Assembly: GCA_964481175.1 (NCBI GenBank) | Contig: CAYZSZ010000017.1 | Span: 1-8,426 of the forward strand | Reading direction: 5' to 3' | Origin: JAGOVB01 sp964481175 | GTDB lineage: Bacteria > Patescibacteriota > Minisyncoccia > Phycocordibacterales > PALSA-1337 | Length of the DNA: 8,426 nucleotides | Shown here: in pieces, positions 1 through 5,532 of the stretch | Numbering within the stretch: position 1 is the first letter of the stretch | How the letters are laid out: each line of letters begins with the position of its first letter | Position numbers and translations under genes: made by a program | The notes under the pieces: generated by a model | What the model was told of the DNA's origin: nothing | What the model saw: the letters and a program-made list of their open reading frames with translations, nothing else | Database searches by the model: none

Positions 1-1670
1 GCATTTGTAGTGATTAAATCAGCAAGTCCGAGGAGTGTGGTGATGTTGTTAAGAGTAGTTGTAGCTGCGAGTCGTGTGTCGAAGGCATATGAGTCAGAGG
101 TGGTAGCCCATCGTGTCTGAGTCGATTCCCAGAAGTCAGTTGAGCTAGTCGACCATCGGTTTTGAGTTGATTCCCAGTAGTCAGTTGAGGTAGTAGAAAA
201 ACCAGTCTGCGCACTTACTGTAAGCGCCCCGTTTACGACAGAAAGCCCTGTGCCGGTGATATCCGTTATGACATCAGACCCAATAAGCAAATTTGTAACT
301 GCAAAATTTGTTGAGGTTGCGTTTGTTGTAGTCGCTCGAGTCGAGATGATATCTGTGAGCCCTCGGAGCGTAGTAATGTTGTTGAGCGTGGTTGTTCCAG
401 CCAAGACAGACACCGCTCGTGCATCTGCTCGAGAATTTGTGAAATAAAGATTTGAACCCTCAGCTATGTCTGAAGTTGTTTTGGTTGAAAGGAAATAATT
501 TGATGAAGTTGTTGAAAATCCAGAACCCGCTGTTGCAGACAACACACCGTTTGTAAGATCTAGTCCTGAACCAACAAAGTCAACAATGGTGTCACCGTTT
601 AGTGTAAATGCTTTTGTGACCTCAAGTCGTGGGATAGTAGAAGTTGAACTGTTGTTTATGACGAGATTATCAAGAGTTGTTGTTGCATCGATAGTGGTTG
701 TTGAATTTGTTGTTGAGTTACCTGAAGACTTCTTTCGAGCGATTGCATCAAAAACACTTTGCAACTGGGTGTTCTGATAAATTTTGTAATTCAAAAGATC
801 TGCTTGAACTGATTTGATTGCATCAGAGCTGTCGACGACGACAGGTGCAGTCACAACTGAAGGTGTTGTTCGAACAATAGTTGTTGTCCCGATTTCACGA
901 ACAACTTCTTTGATGATAGTTGAAGTTGCAGTAATAACTTTTGAAGGTAGTTGAACTATGGTTGTTCCCTCACCTCCGATACCGAAGAACTCATTTACAT
1001 TTCTATTGAGTCTCATTGCAAAAGAACTGAGAGGTGCGATCACACTTGCCTGCTGATTATTTTTTTCAACATCGAGAACTGGAAGCTTTGAGAATGTAAC
1101 GACTTCAGAAATCTTTTTAACGAAAGCAGTTGGGTTATGAATACTTGCATAGCTTGTTGAAAAAAGTGCGAGGACGATTGCAAAACCAACTGCATGCTTG
1201 AGAGCAAATGAACTTACCTTTCCGATCGCATCTGCGTATGGAGCAATCTTTGCTGCAACTTTTGTAACCGTAGCTTTTTGATTTTTAAATTTTGAAACAA
1301 GTGCAGGAGCTTTTACAACTTTTTTTGAAGTGTATTGCTTAACAACAATTTTGTCGGTCTTTGTCAGTTTTGGGAAAAGAGGAACAGTCTCAGAAAGAGG
1401 TGCGCTCGCTTTTGGTGCGTTTGCTTGAGCAATAGTTTCTGCGATAGCGTTTTTGAAAGAGTTTTCGACTACCTTTGAATTTGAGTTCTTGAGTTCGACA
1501 TGAGCTAGGAGTGACTCCTCTGACACAAAGAGAACTTTTTCGATAACCTGCCCCTTTACCTTACCCATACGAACAAGCTGACCGACGTAGTCACGAGCGT
1601 AACCAGTCAGAGCAGCTGCCTGCTTTGAAGTGATGAACTTTTTACCGTTGATAACAATTGGTTCCGGCAT
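1..1670 (-). CDS. Large repeat-rich surface-fibre-like protein with N-terminal helix-turn-helix (3' end beyond window)
   Basis: The frame is open for 556 codons from ATG at 1670-1668 to the window edge, so the C-terminus is missing. Residues about 10-58 look like a MerR/excisionase-type helix-turn-helix: F12-I-T-S-K-Q-A-A-x-L-T-G-Y24, then Y28-V-G-Q-L-V-R-M-G-K-V and F48-V-S-E-E-S-L-L. Residues about 60-155 are Lys/Ala/Val-rich and basic. A hydrophobic segment, about 160-176 (AVGFAIVLALF core), could be a membrane anchor or a late signal with possible cleavage after SYA. The rest is Ser/Thr/Asn-rich with few charges: a region near 330-350 of TTNSTTT type, then repeats with GSGL, NGVLS, LYFTNSRADA and TTTLNNITTL motifs that recall phage tail-fibre and adhesin beta-repeats. 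I infer a membrane protein with its N-terminus inside and a fibrous outer part. Function is unknown. I believe similar architectures occur in parcubacteria and sometimes end in an S74-type chaperone domain, but the end is not visible here. The start is supported by a TATAAT just upstream; there is no Shine-Dalgarno. Confidence 0.85.
   Translation of the reverse strand, partial: MPEPIVINGKKFITSKQAAALTGYARDYVGQLVRMGKVKGQVIEKVLFVSEESLLAHVELKNSNSKVVENSFKNAIAETIAQANAPKASAPLSETVPLFPKLTKTDKIVVKQYTSKKVVKAPALVSKFKNQKATVTKVAAKIAPYADAIGKVSSFALKHAVGFAIVLALFSTSYASIHNPTAFVKKISEVVTFSKLPVLDVEKNNQQASVIAPLSSFAMRLNRNVNEFFGIGGEGTTIVQLPSKVITATSTIIKEVVREIGTTTIVRTTPSVVTAPVVVDSSDAIKSVQADLLNYKIYQNTQLQSVFDAIARKKSSGNSTTNSTTTIDATTTLDNLVINNSSTSTIPRLEVTKAFTLNGDTIVDFVGSGLDLTNGVLSATAGSGFSTTSSNYFLSTKTTSDIAEGSNLYFTNSRADARAVSVLAGTTTLNNITTLRGLTDIISTRATTTNATSTNFAVTNLLIGSDVITDITGTGLSVVNGALTVSAQTGFSTTSTDYWESTQNRWSTSSTDFWESTQTRWATTSDSYAFDTRLAATTTLNNITTLLGLADLITTN
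20..600 (-). repeat. Diverged long repeat (about 106-111 residues) inside the fibre-like gene
   Basis: Two diverged copies of one module follow each other. The first has GDTIVDFVGSGL from residue 359, then NGVLS, GFSTTSSNY and TTTLNNITTL from residue 426. The second has SDVITDITGTGL from residue 465, then NGALT, GFSTTSTDY and TTTLNNITTL from residue 537. The offset is 106 residues at the first motif and 111 at the last, because the second copy carries extra short repeats. This is seen directly in the translation. Modular repetition of this kind is typical of extended fibres. The second copy continues to the window edge, so more copies may follow. Confidence 0.75.
93..182 (-). repeat. Tandem 45-base (15-residue) repeat, two copies
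   Basis: Two adjacent 45-base units at 138-182 and 93-137 encode D-Y-W-E-S-T-Q-N-R-W-S-T-S-S-T and D-F-W-E-S-T-Q-T-R-W-A-T-T-S-D, with 10 of 15 residues identical. The tryptophans at positions 3 and 10 of each unit are the only ones in the visible protein. The bases also match closely (GGGAATC core in both), so this looks like a recent duplication inside a coding repeat. Confidence 0.8.
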
Positions 1671-1685
1671 GTTTTATTTACTAAA

Positions 1686-1714
1686 ATTATACCGCGAAGA
1701 GTGACGAGAACCTA
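1686..1714 (-). promoter_or_regulatory. Candidate promoter of the fibre-like gene
   Basis: A perfect TATAAT lies at 1691-1686 on the minus strand. A weak -35 (TAGGTT, 1714-1709) precedes it with a 17-base spacer. Transcription would begin near 1680-1678, only about 8-10 bases before the ATG at 1670, giving a nearly leaderless mRNA whose leader (TAAATAAAAC) has no ribosome binding site. The -10 is strong and the -35 is poor, so the call rests mostly on the -10 and its position. Confidence 0.5.
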
Positions 1715-1733
1715 TTGCAAATACTGAATATTT

Positions 1734-1742
1734 TGTGGATAA
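1734..1742 (-). promoter_or_regulatory. Perfect DnaA-box 9-mer
   Basis: The minus strand reads TTATCCACA, identical to the classical high-affinity DnaA box. It sits about 43 bases upstream of the TATAAT of the fibre-like gene, in non-coding sequence. I saw no second box close by, so this is not an origin as it stands; DnaA regulation of the promoter or chance are the alternatives. Confidence 0.4.
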
Positions 1743-1797
1743 CTCGCGATGCCGAGATAATGTTTCATACACTTCTGAAAAACAAATTTTATGCAGT

Positions 1798-1824
1798 AAA
1801 AAATCCACCCTCATTGGAGTGGAT
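1798..1824 (-). terminator. Intrinsic terminator downstream of gatB and the RNA-like element
   Basis: On the minus strand ATCCACTC (1824-1817) pairs with GGGTGGAT (1810-1803) across a six-base loop CAATGA. The stem has eight pairs including one G-U, and five or more T residues follow (1802-1798). This is a textbook rho-independent terminator for leftward transcription. It would end the gatB transcript, or a separate small RNA, before the fibre-like gene's own promoter. On the plus strand the stem has a C-A mismatch and no adequate T run. Confidence 0.8.
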
Positions 1825-1960
1825 CTTTACGTTGCTTAGAGGTCTGCTTTATAGCTACTAAACCGCCTCACATGACTGCCTTTGGACTGCACTTAGAGTG
1901 ACGTTGCTTCTATCAGTACAGGCAGCTACTTGTTTTTACAAACCTATTTTTAAGCAGACG
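1798..1960 (-). ncRNA. Candidate structured small RNA or long structured 3' UTR of gatB
   Basis: Reading leftward, the segment contains nested complementary blocks. GTCTGCTT (1959-1952) pairs with AAGCAGAC (1849-1842), an eight-pair closing stem. ATAG (1947-1944) pairs with CTAT (1854-1851) just inside it. CTGCCT (1925-1920) pairs with AGGCAG (1881-1876). ACTG (1917-1914) pairs with CAGT (1889-1886), and CACT (1900-1897) pairs with AGTG (1893-1890) around a CTA loop; these two stack on the 3' side, leaving a 13-base bulge on the other. The 9-mer AAGCAACGT occurs twice, once in that bulge and once between the closing stem and the terminator. An intrinsic terminator ends the segment. I found no convincing promoter, so it may be processed from the gatB mRNA. 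It matches none of tmRNA, SRP RNA, RNase P RNA or tRNA by their hallmark sequences. Folding was done by eye only. Confidence 0.45.
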
Positions 1961-1999
1961 AGATATGTTGGAAAATAAGGCTAAAAAAGCAGACGAGAT
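1952..1999 (-). repeat. 13-base direct repeat just after gatB
   Basis: ATCTCGTCTGCTT on the minus strand occurs at 1999-1987, directly behind the gatB stop codon, and again at 1964-1952, a spacing of 35 bases. Each copy contains GTCTGCTT, so either could pair with AAGCAGAC at 1849-1842. A looser relative, ATTTCGTCTTTGCTT, lies at 3506-3492 behind obg. Confidence 0.7.
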
Positions 2000-2000
2000 T

Positions 2001-3419
2001 TTATTTGAGTAGTTTTTCGAATATTCCCTTCATCACTTCTGGGTTAGCAGTTCCCTTTGTGGCTTTCATAGCCTGACCGATGAAATACTGGAAAACAGAG
2101 GTCTTACCGGCCTTGTATTCGGTCACAACTTTTGGACTTTCCTCGATAATTTTAGCTGCTATTTTCTCTAGTTCTTTAGTGTCATTTAATACCAAAATGT
2201 TTCGTGAAACAGCTAATTCCCGTGGTTTGCCTCCCTCTTCTGTCATGATCTTTAGAAGATCTTTTGCACCCCTTGATGACAATATTCCCTCTCCAATCAT
2301 TTGTATAAGTTCTGCAAAATTTTCTGCACTGATTTGTTCGATATTTTTATCAAGTTTTTTGAGCAATCCGATGTAGTCTGAGACCAGATAATTTGTTGCA
2401 AGCTTTACTAATTTCTTGTCATTTAGTTTGCTCACAATTGCTTCAAAATATTTTCCGATTGTCGGATCGATAACCATGATTTCTGCTTCTTCATTTGTCA
2501 GAGAAAAATCTTTTACAAGTCGATTTCTTTTTTCCCAAGGCAATTCTCCAATCTCTTTTTTTAGAATATCTTTTGCAAATTCAGGTATTTCTGAGATGAG
2601 GAGTTTTGGAATATCTGGGTCAGGAAAATATCGATAGTCATGAGAGTCTTCTTTTGCTCGCTGTGAGAAAGTTTTGTTTTTTTGTTCGTCCCAACCTCGT
2701 GTCTCTTGGACGACTTTTCCTCCCTCTTCGAGAAGTGCGATCTGTCGATCGATCTCGTATGCAATAGCACGTTCGACTGACTTAAATGAGTTGAGGTTTT
2801 TGACCTCTGTCTTTGTACCAAACTTGTCAGTCTTTGAAACTGAAATATTTGCTTCTACTCGCATCTCCCCTTTTTCAAGGTTTGCATGTCCTACTCCCAA
2901 GTATCGTAAAAGTAGCTGAAGTTCTTTTGCAAAATTTGCGGCTTCTTCCCCGCTGTGGACGACAGGCTCTGTCACAAGTTCCATGAGTGGAACGCCAGCA
3001 CGATTAAAGTTTACGAGACTCTTTGTGTCGTGAGTATCATGAGTCGAGCTCGCTGTATCTTCTTCTAAATGTATTCGAGTTATCTTTACACCCCCGATCT
3101 CCCCTCCGCTTACGAGTGGATACTTGTACTGACTGATCTGATACCCTTTTGGTATGTCTGGGTAAAAATAGTTTTTTCGATCCCACTCGGTAAAGTCAGC
3201 AAGATTTCCATTTGCTGCGATACCAACCTTTAGTACATGCTTTATAGCTTCTTTGTTTAAAACAGGAAGAGTACCTGGATGCCCCATACAAACAGGACAA
3301 ATATGTGTGTTTGGCTTGTCTTCGTCTGGTAAGTTTGGACAGCTGCAAAACATCTTAGATTTTGTTCTAAGTTCTGCGTGAATTTCGAGTCCAATCGTCG
3401 CTTTGTAGTCGTTTTTCAT
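2001..3419 (-). CDS. gatB: Aspartyl/glutamyl-tRNA amidotransferase subunit B
   Basis: GatB is the tRNA-binding and kinase-like subunit of the GatCAB amidotransferase. The complex converts Glu-tRNA(Gln), and often Asp-tRNA(Asn), to the amidated forms using ATP and ammonia delivered from GatA. The 472-residue product has near-usual family length. It starts with the IGLEIHAEL block (residues 9-17) and carries paired cysteines C25/C27 and C41/C44, a likely metal site. DRKNYFYPDIPKGYQISQY lies near 80-98 and the family signature LGVGHANLEKGEMRVEANIS near 174-193. The C-terminal part (about 300-472) matches the helical and YqeY-like tRNA-binding tail. No gatA or gatC is in the window, so the genes are dispersed. 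The ATG at 3419 is followed at once by conserved sequence; there is no Shine-Dalgarno. It lies 113 bases after obg, so it may be cotranscribed or have its own promoter. Confidence 0.97.
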   Translation of the reverse strand: MKNDYKATIGLEIHAELRTKSKMFCSCPNLPDEDKPNTHICPVCMGHPGTLPVLNKEAIKHVLKVGIAANGNLADFTEWDRKNYFYPDIPKGYQISQYKYPLVSGGEIGGVKITRIHLEEDTASSTHDTHDTKSLVNFNRAGVPLMELVTEPVVHSGEEAANFAKELQLLLRYLGVGHANLEKGEMRVEANISVSKTDKFGTKTEVKNLNSFKSVERAIAYEIDRQIALLEEGGKVVQETRGWDEQKNKTFSQRAKEDSHDYRYFPDPDIPKLLISEIPEFAKDILKKEIGELPWEKRNRLVKDFSLTNEEAEIMVIDPTIGKYFEAIVSKLNDKKLVKLATNYLVSDYIGLLKKLDKNIEQISAENFAELIQMIGEGILSSRGAKDLLKIMTEEGGKPRELAVSRNILVLNDTKELEKIAAKIIEESPKVVTEYKAGKTSVFQYFIGQAMKATKGTANPEVMKGIFEKLLK

Positions 3420-3532
3420 ACGTATAAACTAGTCTACTCTATATTAGGGAAAAGAAAAAGAGCACCTTAGAACCTATATTACCGCCTTCTCAAGCAAAGA
3501 CGAAATGAAGAAAATTTTATTTCAGCGAGGGC
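3420..3532 (-). other. Intergenic region between obg and gatB
   Basis: This 113-base gap separates obg from gatB on the leftward strand. It contains an AT-rich segment right behind obg, a T-rich run, and two TAATAT stretches (3469-3464 and 3446-3441) that could serve as -10 elements, but none has a convincing -35 partner. I see no GC-rich hairpin followed by T residues, so there is no clear terminator for obg. Readthrough into gatB is plausible. Confidence 0.35.
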
Positions 3533-4492
3533 CTATGCGCGGAGCAACTTAACGATGTTGTCCTTCAACAGTTTTACAGATTCGTCATCGAGGATTGAGA
3601 CTGTGAGCGCTTCGGGGAATATCTTTTTAATTTGATCAATTTTAGCTTTATCTACTGTGTCTGTTTTAGTTAAAATAATGAGCTCTTTTTTCTTTGCGAG
3701 ATCGGCATCATAGTCGGTAAGTTCCTTGCGAATTGTTTTGTAGACTGCTTCTGGATCCTCGTTTTCGAGTGAAATACAGTGGAAGAGCATTTTTGTTCGC
3801 TTTATATGGCGCAAGAAGGCGTGTCCAAGACCCTTCCCTTCACTAGCACCCTCGATGAGCCCAGGGATGTCTGCAAGGATAAAACCACCTGAAAGTGCCC
3901 CGAGATTTGGCTCAAGTGTGGTGAACTGGTAGCTACCTACCTTTGCATCTGCATTGGTAAGTGCGTTGAGCAGACTAGATTTGCCTGCATTTGGAAGTCC
4001 GATGAGGCCTGCGTCAGCCACAAGCTCTAGCTCTACATGAAAGTCAGCAAATTCTCCAGGCTTACCTTCGGTCGACTCCATCGGTCGCACATTTGTGCTC
4101 GCCTTGAAATGCTCGTTACCTAGACCACCTCGTCCACCTTTTAATATTCGAACTGTTTCTCCCTCGGTCAAGAGGTTAAAAGATCGTTGTGTTCTCGAAT
4201 CTGTAACCACTGCACCTATTGGTAAATCAATATATAAATCCTCACCATGTTTTCCAAACATACTCGAACGCATTCCATCTTCACCGTCTTCTGCCTTAAA
4301 CTCTTTTGTATTTCGATATCGGGCAAGGATGTTCAAATCGCGAACAGCTCGAACATACACGTCACCACCATTTCCTCCGTTTCCACCTGCTGCCCCAGAG
4401 TATTCCTTTCCCTTTTCATGGCGCCAACGCACCACTCCGTCTCCGCCGGATCCTGCGGCAATATGAAATGTAGCTTCGTCGATAAAGGCCAT
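3533..4492 (-). CDS. obg: Obg-family GTPase, ribosome assembly
   Basis: Obg/CgtA is an essential GTPase that binds the large ribosomal subunit and acts in its late assembly and in stress signalling. Residues 1-157 form the Gly-rich Obg fold (GSGGDGVVRWRHEKG, AAGGNGGNGGDVYV, KGGRGGLGNEHF). The G domain follows: G1 GLPNAGKS at 165-172, switch I YQFTTLEP at 188-195, G3 DIPG at 208-211 with GASEGKGLGHAFLRH after it, and G4 TKTD at 275-278. G4 has Thr where the usual motif is NKxD, and G5 reads SIL rather than the usual SA. At 319 residues it stops right after the G domain, so the C-terminal OCT extension found in Bacillus and related proteins is absent. The ATG shares its A with the TAA of the upstream gene (TAATG), which points to translational coupling; there is no Shine-Dalgarno. 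Also known as obgE or cgtA. Confidence 0.97.
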   Translation of the reverse strand: MAFIDEATFHIAAGSGGDGVVRWRHEKGKEYSGAAGGNGGNGGDVYVRAVRDLNILARYRNTKEFKAEDGEDGMRSSMFGKHGEDLYIDLPIGAVVTDSRTQRSFNLLTEGETVRILKGGRGGLGNEHFKASTNVRPMESTEGKPGEFADFHVELELVADAGLIGLPNAGKSSLLNALTNADAKVGSYQFTTLEPNLGALSGGFILADIPGLIEGASEGKGLGHAFLRHIKRTKMLFHCISLENEDPEAVYKTIRKELTDYDADLAKKKELIILTKTDTVDKAKIDQIKKIFPEALTVSILDDESVKLLKDNIVKLLRA

Positions 4493-5532
4493 TAGTTTTT
4501 TAGATGATGCTGATAGATCTCAAGTAAAGCAAATAAGAGGCTAAGAATCAATGGGCCGAGGATAAACCCTATCGGGCCAAAGAATGAGAGACCTCCGACA
4601 ACTGAAAGTAGGATGAGAAATTCATGAATGTGTACACCTTTTTGAACGAGGTATGGGCCTAGGAAATTGTCGATGAGTCCGACTGCAAGTACTGCCCAGA
4701 TGAGTAGTCCAACTGACATAACTACTGCACCAGTAATGTACAAATAAATAACTGCAGGGATGAGAACAAGTGCAGTACCGACTCCTGGAATGAGGGATGC
4801 GATCGCAGCGAGGCTACCCCATAGAACTGGGTTTGGTATACCAAATATCCAAAAGCCAAGCATCGTCAAAAGTCCTTGTACGACTGATACGCCAAGTGAA
4901 CCGCGAACCACTGAAAATATTGCTCGCTCTAGCTTTTCAAATATTTCTTCATCATATGCATCGAGGAGTGGGCTCATTGCGATGATACTCTTTTTGAGAT
5001 TACCTCCATCTCGCAACATATAGTAAAGAGCAATCAATAAAATAAATATATCAAAGCCTATCCGTGCTGTATTTGAAACAATAGAATCAAGATTGGTAAA
5101 TGACCATGATAGAGCATGTTGTGCGTAAGCAGCGATGTTGAAAGAATCTGGAGTAACTTCTGGGTAATATCCGAGCACCTTGTGTCCGACTCGCAAAACA
5201 AGATCGTTCATCATGACAATGATCTTTGCCTGATTCCCCTCTGTAGTGATGTACTGGTATAGATCCTGAGCTTCGGTCGATATACGGACGCCTAGAAAGC
5301 CCAATGGGATAAATATAATAATAGCCACAACGATAATCGTACCGAAAGCTGCAAACGATGGAGCAAATAATTTGAGTAACGAGTTGTGGATCGGCCTAAA
5401 GATAACAGAACAAACAAGCGCAATGATAATAGAGCTCACATACGGGAGGAACACCAGTATCGCCAACACCCCCACTATTCCAAGTAGAGCAAAAAAGAAA
5501 TAATGTTGAGTTTTACTGCTGAGGGGTTCCAT
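4492..5532 (-). CDS. AI-2E family (PerM/YdiK/TqsA-like) membrane protein
   Basis: The 346-residue product is highly hydrophobic and has the usual length and layout of the AI-2E family (DUF20). It opens with membrane segments at about 10-47 and 60-85, has a soluble stretch at about 86-150 and a helix at about 158-174. A charged loop with LRDGG (173-177) and YDEEIFEKLERA (193-204) follows, then several closely spaced helices between 212 and 338. Family hallmarks are SLIPGVGTALVLIPA (246-260), LIDNFLGPYLV (286-296) and FFGPIGFILGPLI (317-329). Members include exporters of the AI-2 signal (TqsA) and Na+/H+ antiporters, but most are uncharacterised, so no substrate can be assigned here. Its first 20 bases overlap the end of secA in another frame, and its stop overlaps the start of obg by one base. 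No Shine-Dalgarno precedes the ATG, so expression probably depends on coupling to secA. Confidence 0.9.
   Translation of the reverse strand: MEPLSSKTQHYFFFALLGIVGVLAILVFLPYVSSIIIALVCSVIFRPIHNSLLKLFAPSFAAFGTIIVVAIIIFIPLGFLGVRISTEAQDLYQYITTEGNQAKIIVMMNDLVLRVGHKVLGYYPEVTPDSFNIAAYAQHALSWSFTNLDSIVSNTARIGFDIFILLIALYYMLRDGGNLKKSIIAMSPLLDAYDEEIFEKLERAIFSVVRGSLGVSVVQGLLTMLGFWIFGIPNPVLWGSLAAIASLIPGVGTALVLIPAVIYLYITGAVVMSVGLLIWAVLAVGLIDNFLGPYLVQKGVHIHEFLILLSVVGGLSFFGPIGFILGPLILSLLFALLEIYQHHLKN

Noticed and set aside
93..182. Short tandem units as a CRISPR array
   Set aside because: The units abut without spacers, keep the reading frame and lie inside a coding sequence.
250..777. Open frames on the plus strand opposite the fibre-like gene
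   Set aside because: They are antisense to a continuous 556-codon frame with clear motifs and repeats; their valine/serine-rich translations are by-products of the Thr/Asn-rich codons on the other strand.
1734..1742. Replication origin
   Set aside because: There is only one DnaA box, with no cluster, no clear unwinding element and no dnaA or dnaN gene in view.
1798..1999. Identity as tmRNA, SRP RNA, RNase P RNA, 6S RNA or a tRNA
   Set aside because: I looked for the tmRNA and tRNA T-arm and CCA end, the SRP GGAA-loop region and the RNase P AGGAAAGTCC-type core and found none. The 6S layout (one long stem with a central bubble) does not fit well either.
3480..3532. Intrinsic terminator after obg
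   Set aside because: The only inverted repeat (GAAAT...ATTTC) is short and A/T-rich and is not followed by a T run.
4492..5532. Quorum-sensing AI-2 exporter function for the membrane protein
   Set aside because: The family name comes from one characterised branch; substrate cannot be assigned from the motifs visible, and no luxS or other AI-2 gene is nearby.
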